Positions 12,807-17,882 of a stretch of DNA of 17,882 bases are shown piece after piece (position 1 is the stretch's first letter; every line of letters starts with the position of its first letter). Location of the stretch: positions 1 to 17,882 of the forward strand of contig JAFQWS010000078.1 of assembly GCA_017407305.1 (NCBI GenBank), in the 5' to 3' direction. The notes beneath the pieces are model-generated. The model searched no databases. It was not told the DNA's origin and saw only the letters and a program-made list of their open reading frames with translations. Position numbers and translations under genes: made by a program. The DNA comes from Clostridia bacterium (GTDB taxonomy: Bacteria > Bacillota > Clostridia > Christensenellales > CAG-314).

Positions 12807-13306
12807 GATTTGTTATTCCTTTAATGTTTGTTGTGGTTTTTCTTTTTGCACTTGTCAAAAAGAAAAACGTTTACAGCCTTTTTGTGGAAGGTGGGCAAGG
12901 AGCATTTTCCCTTGCAGTGGGGTTGTTGCCCTATCTTTCGGCAGTTCTTGTCTTGGTCAATCTGCTACAAGAAAGCGGGTTGTTGTCCAAAATTATTGAC
13001 TTTGTTTCCCCGCCTTTTGTTGCCGTTGGCATACCCAAAGAATTGGTGCATTTGACTTTGCTTCGTCCTTTTTCAGGGAGTGGCAGTCTAGCAATTTTGA
13101 ACGACGTTTACAAAACTTATGGGGTGGACGGTTACGTTGCTCGTTGTGCATCGGTACTTATGGGTTCGACGGAAACGGTCTTTTATATTTCAGCCGTGTA
13201 TTTTGCCAACACAAAGGTCAAAAGCACAGGATTGGCTTTGCCCATCGCATTGGGTTGTACTTTTTTATCTTGCATACTGACTTGTTTGTTGTGCAAGGTT
13301 ATGTAA
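12803..13306 (+). CDS. spmB: Spore maturation protein B
   Basis: This 167-residue membrane protein, partner of SpmA, has the family strings EGGQGAFSLAVGLLPYLSAVL, RPFSGSGSLAIL and GSTETVFYISAVYF (quoted in parts). I chose ATG 12803, which overlaps the spmA stop by four bases, over an upstream in-frame start at 12614 that would lie inside spmA and has no family similarity. The stop at 13304–13306 leaves 42 nt before tilS, all occupied by the tilS promoter; no terminator is seen, so some readthrough into tilS is likely. Confidence 0.93.
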   Translation: MRFVIPLMFVVVFLFALVKKKNVYSLFVEGGQGAFSLAVGLLPYLSAVLVLVNLLQESGLLSKIIDFVSPPFVAVGIPKELVHLTLLRPFSGSGSLAILNDVYKTYGVDGYVARCASVLMGSTETVFYISAVYFANTKVKSTGLALPIALGCTFLSCILTCLLCKVM

Positions 13307-13313
13307 AGAATTA

Positions 13314-13342
13314 TTGCCAAGAGAATTTTTGTATGTTATACT
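13314..13342 (+). promoter_or_regulatory. tilS promoter placed directly against its start codon
   Basis: TTGCCA (13314–13319), a 17-nt spacer carrying the extended TGt (13334–13336), and TATACT (13337–13342). The tilS ATG begins at 13349, the seventh base after the -10 box, which is the usual transcription start distance. There is no room for a leader and no Shine-Dalgarno. Confidence 0.75.
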
Positions 13343-13348
13343 TTTTTT

Positions 13349-14611
13349 ATGAATATTTCTCTTGACGTCACAAAAAAATATGCTTTGGCCGTTTCCGGTG
13401 GTGTGGACAGCATGGTGCTGTTGCACTTGTTCGTCACGCACAAACCCAACGTCAACTTTTTTGTGGTGACGGTCAACCACAATTTGCGTGAAGATGCCCA
13501 AAAAGATTGCGACTTTGTCAAAAGGCAATGTCAAAAATATGGCATTGATTGTGTTTGTCATCAAGTAGATTGTTTGGGATATGCCCAAGAAAACAAGGTT
13601 TCCATTGAGACGGCAGGACGCATTTTAAGAAAACAAATTTTTGAAAATTTGCCTTGTGACCTTGTTGCAACTGCACATCACAAAGACGACAATGCCGAAA
13701 GCATTTTGATGCATCTTTTGCGTGGCAGTGGCTTGACCGGTGCAAGTGGCATCAAAGACGATTTGCGCTTTGTTCATCCCTTGTTGCCCTTTACCAAAGA
13801 GGAAATTTTGTCTTTTGCAAAAGAAATGGGAATCAAATGGGTGCAAGACCAATCCAATTTTGAAAACGTTTTCGTGCGCAACAGGTTGAGAAATCAAGTT
13901 TTTCCCCTTTTGGAAGAAAGTTTTCCCAATTTCAAAGACAATCTTATTAGATTTTCTCAAAATGCAAGTCAAGATGATGCTTTTTTGAACCATTTGGCAG
14001 ACCTTTCTACGGTGGAAGTCAAAGACGGCGTTGCAACAATTCCAACAAAATTGTTGTGTCAACCTTTGCCCATTGCCGTTCGTGTTGTAAAAAAGGTTTT
14101 TGCACTTTTGGGCATTGACCACGACGTGGAAAGAACTCATCTATTGGCAATTTGTCAGTTGGCTGAAAAACAAGGAGGCAAAAAGGTTTGCTTACCGTTT
14201 GACTTAATTGCCGTAAACGATTACAATTACATTACCATTTGTAAAAACACCCAACAAAAACAAGATTTTCCTTGGGTTGCTTTTGAAAAACAACCCAAGG
14301 CCTATCCCACCCCTTTTGGTGTTGTAAATTGTCAAGAAGGTTGGGGAAAATTGCGTTTTGACATGGACAAAGTGCCTTCTGGTGCAGTGTTGAGATTGCG
14401 CCAAGACGGCGACGTCTTTTGTCCTTTTGGTGGTGGAAGTAAAAAGTTGAAAGAGTGGCTCATTGACAAAAAGGTTTCGGCACGATTTAGAGACCAATTG
14501 TTGGTGGTAGCAAAAGACAAACACGTTTTGATTGTGGTTGGTATGGAAATTGCCCATTCAATCAAGACGGACGAAAATACAAAAAACATTTTTCACATTG
14601 ACAAGGAGTAA
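13349..14611 (+). CDS. tilS: tRNA(Ile)-lysidine synthetase
   Basis: This 420-residue cytoplasmic ATP-pyrophosphatase attaches lysine to C34 of tRNA-Ile(CAU), changing its decoding from AUG to AUA. The PP-loop SGGVDS is at residues 16–21; VNHNLREDA, TAHHKDDNAES and LLRGSGLTGASGI are the typical N-terminal domain strings. The C-terminal TilS domain shows LRLRQDGDVFCPFGGGSKKLKEWLID. Length is slightly short but within family range. Next comes hpt after 6 nt, the conserved tilS–hpt order; the usual ftsH is not behind them. Likely translated from a leaderless mRNA (see promoter). Confidence 0.95.
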   Translation: MNISLDVTKKYALAVSGGVDSMVLLHLFVTHKPNVNFFVVTVNHNLREDAQKDCDFVKRQCQKYGIDCVCHQVDCLGYAQENKVSIETAGRILRKQIFENLPCDLVATAHHKDDNAESILMHLLRGSGLTGASGIKDDLRFVHPLLPFTKEEILSFAKEMGIKWVQDQSNFENVFVRNRLRNQVFPLLEESFPNFKDNLIRFSQNASQDDAFLNHLADLSTVEVKDGVATIPTKLLCQPLPIAVRVVKKVFALLGIDHDVERTHLLAICQLAEKQGGKKVCLPFDLIAVNDYNYITICKNTQQKQDFPWVAFEKQPKAYPTPFGVVNCQEGWGKLRFDMDKVPSGAVLRLRQDGDVFCPFGGGSKKLKEWLIDKKVSARFRDQLLVVAKDKHVLIVVGMEIAHSIKTDENTKNIFHIDKE

Positions 14612-14617
14612 CGTAAG

Positions 14618-15163
14618 ATGGAAAAGCACCCTTTGATTGCAGAAATATTGATCACAAAAGACCAAATTCAACAAAGAGTAAAAGAATTGGCACAACAAAT
14701 CACAAAAGATTATCAAGGCAAAGAATTGGTTGTCGTTGGTTTGTTGAAAGGTTCTTGGGTATACATGGCAGACTTGGTTAGAGAAATTGAAATGGATTGC
14801 TCTTGCGATTTTATGATTGCATCCAGTTATGGCAGTGGAACGGTTTCTTCTCACCACCTCAAAATTACAAGAGATATTTCTATCGACGTAGAAGGCAAAG
14901 ACGTCTTGATTGTGGAAGACATCATTGATACAGGACACACTTTGGACGCCGTTCAAAAATTGTTTGAAAGCAGAAATGTCAACTCGGTAGAAGTCACCAC
15001 GTTGGTAACAAAACCCAGTCGTCGTGAAATTGACATCAACGTCAAATACATTGGTTTTGAAGTTCCCGACAAGTTTATCGTTGGTTACGGATTGGACTTT
15101 GACGAAAAGTTCCGTGGATACAGCCACATTGGTGTTTTGAAAGAAGAAGCATACAAAAACTAA
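14618..15163 (+). CDS. hpt: Hypoxanthine-guanine phosphoribosyltransferase
   Basis: This 181-residue purine salvage enzyme transfers phosphoribose from PRPP to hypoxanthine or guanine. The PRPP motif VEDIIDTGHTL begins at residue 99 with E100 D101 and D104 T105 G106. Upstream VVVGLLKGSWVYMADL provides the PPi loop, and ASSYGSGT is the flexible catalytic loop. AAGGAG near 14603–14608 lies about 9 nt before ATG 14618 and inside the tilS stop region. A terminator follows at 15168–15194, so tilS–hpt is one unit. Confidence 0.96.
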   Translation: MEKHPLIAEILITKDQIQQRVKELAQQITKDYQGKELVVVGLLKGSWVYMADLVREIEMDCSCDFMIASSYGSGTVSSHHLKITRDISIDVEGKDVLIVEDIIDTGHTLDAVQKLFESRNVNSVEVTTLVTKPSRREIDINVKYIGFEVPDKFIVGYGLDFDEKFRGYSHIGVLKEEAYKN

Positions 15164-15167
15164 CAAG

Positions 15168-15194
15168 AAAAGTTTGGCAGTCGCCAAACTTTTT
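15168..15194 (+). terminator. Rho-independent terminator after hpt
   Basis: AAAAGTTTGGC (15168–15178) pairs perfectly with GCCAAACTTTT (15183–15193) around an AGTC loop, with the T-run to 15194. Confidence 0.9.
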
Positions 15195-15260
15195 ATTTGT
15201 TTCAAAAAAGTATAAATTTTGCTCCATTTGACAAACAATTGCGCAAGGAGGTATTTAATT

Positions 15261-15407
15261 ATGACTTGTGACAATTGCAAAGAACAACATCAAGGAAATC
15301 GCACCTACGTGTGCAAAAGTTGTCGCAAACGTTACTGCGACCTTTGCGCAAGCGTATTTGGTTTTACCTGTCCTCATTGTCAGGAAGAATTGCTTTATAC
15401 CAATTAA
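15261..15407 (+). CDS. 48-residue protein with four CxxC pairs (zinc binding)
   Basis: ATG 15261 is preceded by AAGGAGG at 15245–15251, a very strong Shine-Dalgarno that decides this start over upstream in-frame codons. The protein has CDNC, CKSC, CDLC and CPHC within 48 residues, enough for two zinc ions in a double zinc-ribbon or RING-like cross-brace. Basic residues sit between (CRKRYC). Nothing else is present, so it may be a nucleic-acid or protein-binding adaptor; I do not recognise a named family. It stands alone between the hpt terminator and the walJ promoter. Its own promoter is unclear: TATAAA at 15211–15216 lacks a matching -35, and TTGACA at 15228–15233 has no good -10 upstream of the Shine-Dalgarno. 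Confidence 0.85.
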   Translation: MTCDNCKEQHQGNRTYVCKSCRKRYCDLCASVFGFTCPHCQEELLYTN

Positions 15408-15422
15408 ATTTTCTTGTTGATA

Positions 15423-15451
15423 TTGCCAAATGGAGTGGGGTATGGTATAAT
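15423..15451 (+). promoter_or_regulatory. walJ operon promoter placed directly against its start codon
   Basis: TTGCCA (15423–15428), a 17-nt spacer with extended TGg (15443–15445), and TATAAT (15446–15451). The ATG begins at 15459, the eighth base after the -10. The same hexamer, spacer length and extended -10 occur in front of tilS. No Shine-Dalgarno. Confidence 0.78.
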
Positions 15452-15458
15452 ATAATTT

Positions 15459-16235
15459 ATGAAATTTACGTCACTCTATTCTGGAAGCAAAGGAAATTGC
15501 TACCTTATACAAAGTCAAGAAAGCAACGTCTTGGTGGACTGCGGACTTTCGTTGGCAATGATAAAAGACCGTCTTGCTCAAATGCATTTGTCTTTCAAAT
15601 GTATTTCGGCAGTCTTTGTCACGCACGAACACACCGACCACGTCAGCGCGTTGCCTCAATTGGAATTGTTTGAAAAAGTACCCGTTTTTGTTCACGAAAA
15701 GGGGGCTCGTGCAGTGCAAGAAAAAACTTTGTGCAAAAACATCAGCACCTTTGACAAAACTTTTCAGTTCAGAGATTTGACGGTGGACACAATTTGTTGC
15801 AGTCACGATGCAGCTTATTGCTGTGGTTACAGATTTTCCGATGGTACAAGTGCGGTGGGCATTGTTGCCGACACAGGCTGTGCACCTCAAGAAATAGTTG
15901 AGTTTTTGGCTCCTTGCACAACCATTTTGTTGGAATCCAACCACGACGTAGATATGTTGATGGGTGGCCCTTACCCTTACAAATTGAAAAAACGCATTTT
16001 GTCAACGCTCGGGCATCTTTCCAACAAACAAGCAGGAGAAATTGTCCAACAAGTGATGCAAACGTCCCACAACGTAAAAAACATTGTTTTGGGACACATT
16101 TCTCAAAACAACAATATGCCCGAACTTGCCTTTTACAACGTTGTTACGATTTTGGAAAATATGGGTTTGCACGAAGGCAAGGACGTAAAAGTTGCCGTTG
16201 CTTTGCAAGACAAAAGGAGTGCCACTTTTGAATAG
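15459..16235 (+). CDS. walJ: WalJ/YycJ-type metallo-beta-lactamase fold hydrolase
   Basis: This 258-residue cytoplasmic MBL-fold protein of the YycJ/WalJ family has the metal motif THEHTDH (H56, H58, D60, H61). It also has SLYSGSKGNCYLI at the start, VGIVADTG, LLESNHD with family-typical spacing, and VLGHISQNNNMPELA. In Bacillus and Streptococcus the family is linked to the WalRK cell-wall regulon and DNA repair or replication coordination; its biochemical role is thought to be nuclease-like. No walRK genes are visible here. First gene of an operon with the CPBP protease and rlmH; the next start overlaps its end by 8 nt. Adjacency to rlmH is typical of Firmicutes. Confidence 0.92.
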   Translation: MKFTSLYSGSKGNCYLIQSQESNVLVDCGLSLAMIKDRLAQMHLSFKCISAVFVTHEHTDHVSALPQLELFEKVPVFVHEKGARAVQEKTLCKNISTFDKTFQFRDLTVDTICCSHDAAYCCGYRFSDGTSAVGIVADTGCAPQEIVEFLAPCTTILLESNHDVDMLMGGPYPYKLKKRILSTLGHLSNKQAGEIVQQVMQTSHNVKNIVLGHISQNNNMPELAFYNVVTILENMGLHEGKDVKVAVALQDKRSATFE

Positions 16236-17100
16236 TCTTTTAAACAAACAACACTCATATTCCGTTTTTTCCTTGGCTGTGGCAATTTCTTTGTTGGCAT
16301 CGTTGATTATTTCTTTGCTTTTTGACATGCAATCTACTTTGTTTTATTGGGTTGCCAACGCATTGTATTCCTTTGTGATTGGAAGTGTGGGCTTTTTGTA
16401 TTTGAAAGTGCAAAAAATGGACGTAATTGCCAACGTTAAAATCAAGACAAAACTTCGTTGGTTTGACTTTTTATTTGTTGCAGTTGCCGTTTTTGTTGCA
16501 ATCAACTTTACAACCCCAATCAACAGTTGGTTTTGTCAGTTGTTAGAAGACGCTTTCCCCAACTACACGGCAGGCGTGTCAATTCCTCAAGATAGCAATT
16601 GGTTTCAACTGATTTTGGTTGTTTGTATCTTTGCTTCAATCAACGAAGAATTTTTGTTTCGTGGAATTATTGCCAACGGCTTTTTGTCAAAAGGCCCCGT
16701 ATATGGCATTTTGATTTCGTCAGCGTTGTTTGCGCTGTTCCATATGAATCCTGCCCAAACGTTGCCTCAATTTGTTTTGGGCTGTGTGTTTGCTTTGGGC
16801 TTTTACAAGTCTCAAAGTGTCATCGTCCCCATTTTTGCTCACTTTTTCTCCAACTTGTCCGTCTTGCTTTTGAGCGAGTTTGTCGAGCCGACTGGTTTTT
16901 ATCAAGACAACGAAATTCTTTTGGCAGTTGCAGGAAGTTTAATTTTTGTGGCAGTTTTCTTTGTGTATGCAAAGTTTACTCCCAAGGTTGAAAGTGAAAA
17001 GGTTGAAAACACAAAAGTTCTTGCACCCACTTGGGTAGCCTTTATTTTTGCAATCGGTTGGTGCTTATTCAATTGGATAGGCAATATGGTGTTGGCATGA
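16228..17100 (+). CDS. CPBP family intramembrane metalloprotease (Abi/CAAX type)
   Basis: This 290-residue polytopic membrane protein has about eight hydrophobic segments and the three CPBP motifs: EEFLFR (E140, E141, R145), FHMN (H172) and the final H205 (IFAHFFSN). The family includes CAAX-processing proteases, bacteriocin-immunity and Abi proteins; the substrate cannot be told from sequence. I start it at TTG 16228, with AGGAG at 16215–16219 eight bases upstream; this overlaps the walJ stop by 8 nt. An upstream in-frame ATG at 16192 lies inside walJ without a ribosome site. Its TGA overlaps the rlmH ATG. Confidence 0.9.
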   Translation: MNSLLNKQHSYSVFSLAVAISLLASLIISLLFDMQSTLFYWVANALYSFVIGSVGFLYLKVQKMDVIANVKIKTKLRWFDFLFVAVAVFVAINFTTPINSWFCQLLEDAFPNYTAGVSIPQDSNWFQLILVVCIFASINEEFLFRGIIANGFLSKGPVYGILISSALFALFHMNPAQTLPQFVLGCVFALGFYKSQSVIVPIFAHFFSNLSVLLLSEFVEPTGFYQDNEILLAVAGSLIFVAVFFVYAKFTPKVESEKVENTKVLAPTWVAFIFAIGWCLFNWIGNMVLA

Positions 17101-17570
17101 TAAAAGTTAAAGTTGTTTGCGTTGGCAAGGTAAAAGAAAAATATTTTTCCATGGCAATTGACGAATATGCCAAAAGATTGTCACGCTTTTGCTCGTTTGA
17201 AATTGTGGAAGTTGTCGAAAGCAGTTTGCCCGACAAGCCCAGCAATGCCGAAATTGCCCAAGTTGTTTTGGAAGAAGGCAAAAAGTTGCTTGCCAAATGC
17301 TCTGGATACGTCATCGCTTGTGACTTGCATCACGATCAATGGTCCAGCCAAGAGTTAAGCAAAAAATTGCAACAAATAAAATTAACGAATTCCACCGTCA
17401 CGTTTTTGATTGGTGGAAGTTACGGTTTAAGCCAAGAAGTAAAACAAAAAGCTAATGCTTTCTTTTGTTTTGGCAACATAACGTTGCCCCACACCCTTGC
17501 ACGAGTGGTGTTGTGCGAACAAATTTATCGTGCATTTATGTTAGAAAACAATTCTTGCTATCACAAGTAA
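17097..17570 (+). CDS. rlmH: 23S rRNA (pseudouridine1915-N3)-methyltransferase RlmH
   Basis: This 157-residue SPOUT methyltransferase modifies pseudouridine 1915 in helix 69 of 23S rRNA using SAM. It begins with a typical VVCVGKVKEKYF. The SAM-binding knot loop is FLIGGSYGLS (G106–G110 region), followed by LPHTLARVVLCEQIYRAFM and ending with YHK as in the family. I chose ATG 17097 (ATGA overlap with the CPBP stop) over an in-frame upstream start at 17031 inside that gene. A functional homodimer is expected from the family. Length is typical. Confidence 0.96.
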   Translation: MIKVKVVCVGKVKEKYFSMAIDEYAKRLSRFCSFEIVEVVESSLPDKPSNAEIAQVVLEEGKKLLAKCSGYVIACDLHHDQWSSQELSKKLQQIKLTNSTVTFLIGGSYGLSQEVKQKANAFFCFGNITLPHTLARVVLCEQIYRAFMLENNSCYHK

Positions 17571-17580
17571 AGAGGTAATT

Positions 17581-17882
17581 ATGAAAAAATTGATGACTCC
17601 CCAAGAGATTTGGGAAAAAGTCATTGGCGAACAAGTCAATTTGGAATCCGTCACAATGCAAAAGCAGGAAGACGACGTTGTTGTCGAAAGTGTGTATTTC
17701 AACGGAACACAACGTGGGTTGAGCAAAACTCGCGTATATGGTGTTGCTTGTTACAAACCCAGTGCAAAACCCATGCCCACGTTGTTGTTGGTTGGTTTGA
17801 CAATTCCTATCAACGTGGAAGAACTGAAAAACATTGCAAGAAGTGGATTCTTTGTCTTTCAAATTGATTATTTGGGACAAGA
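17581..17882 (+). CDS. Alpha/beta-hydrolase-like protein, 5' part (runs off the window)
   Basis: The ATG at 17581 follows GAGGT (17572–17576), ten bases after the rlmH stop. One hundred codons are visible to the window end. The visible part (RVYGVACYKP, then MPTLLLVGLTIPINVEELKN, IARSGFFVFQIDYLGQ) matches the start of an alpha/beta-hydrolase fold, with a first strand, a region where the oxyanion-hole HG motif would be, and the strand after helix A. It resembles acetyl-xylan or cephalosporin deacetylase-type esterases. The usual HG motif after LLLV is replaced by GLT, so the call is tentative, and the catalytic triad lies beyond the window. Its codon use matches the core genes, and it is probably the fourth gene of the walJ operon. 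Confidence 0.7.
   Translation, partial: MKKLMTPQEIWEKVIGEQVNLESVTMQKQEDDVVVESVYFNGTQRGLSKTRVYGVACYKPSAKPMPTLLLVGLTIPINVEELKNIARSGFFVFQIDYLGQ

Noticed and set aside
15228..15257. Promoter TTGACA with TATTTA for the small zinc protein
   Set aside because: The -10 candidate would lie downstream of the strong Shine-Dalgarno, which would then not be transcribed.
14558..15280. 240-codon minus-strand open frame over hpt
   Set aside because: It is antisense to a certain hpt gene and crosses its terminator.

Overview
The window looks like a low-GC, gut-type, endospore-forming Firmicute of the class Clostridia. Evidence: spmA/spmB spore maturation genes; a walJ–CPBP–rlmH cluster and a spmAB–tilS–hpt cluster; a heterodimeric ABC exporter of the TM287/288 type; queuosine salvage by QueH. 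The core genes use TTG heavily for leucine and prefer GAC/AAC. This is inference from gene content and codon use, and the species cannot be named from the window.

Layout. (1) Positions 1 to about 2845 are an accessory island of polymorphic-toxin debris: a small membrane PH-like protein, probably an immunity protein; an Rhs-core fragment fused to a toxin tip; a zinc-ribbon immunity candidate overlapping the toxin stop; a tail-only remnant of another toxin; and a two-helix membrane immunity candidate. Two units are preceded by the same seam: terminator, then a perfect TTGACA-N17-TATAAT promoter, then an identical 77-nt piece of Rhs core. The second seam is cut off after those 77 nt and closed by its own terminator. 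(2) 2867–4637 holds argS with its own promoter and terminator. (3) 4651–8180 is a two-gene heterodimeric ABC exporter ending at a bidirectional terminator. (4) 12195 down to 8225, minus strand, is a tightly overlapping operon: metG–tatD–TatD-linked radical SAM–queH. (5) 12255–13306 is spmA–spmB. (6) 13349–15163 is tilS–hpt. (7) 15261–15407 is a 48-residue four-CxxC zinc protein. (8) 15459 to the end is an operon of walJ-type metallo-beta-lactamase, CPBP protease, rlmH and the start of an alpha/beta-hydrolase-like gene that runs off the window.

How the parts work together. The core is dominated by translation and tRNA functions: ArgS and MetG charging, TilS lysidine, QueH queuosine, RlmH ribosome methylation. 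Cell-envelope and spore functions (SpmAB, WalJ, CPBP) sit alongside. The first ~2.8 kb is clearly a different compartment: the toxin tips and immunity genes are very AT-rich, while the Rhs core pieces resemble or exceed the host in GC. This is as expected of displaced Rhs-tip/immunity cassettes.

The two most interesting signals are the duplicated terminator–promoter–Rhs seam that punctuates the cassette array, and the promoter geometry of several core genes. In tilS and walJ (clearly), argS (probably), and spmA and the first ABC gene (possibly), the -10 box ends 6–9 nt before the start codon with no Shine-Dalgarno. This predicts leaderless mRNAs, whereas internal genes and metG use strong Shine-Dalgarno sites.
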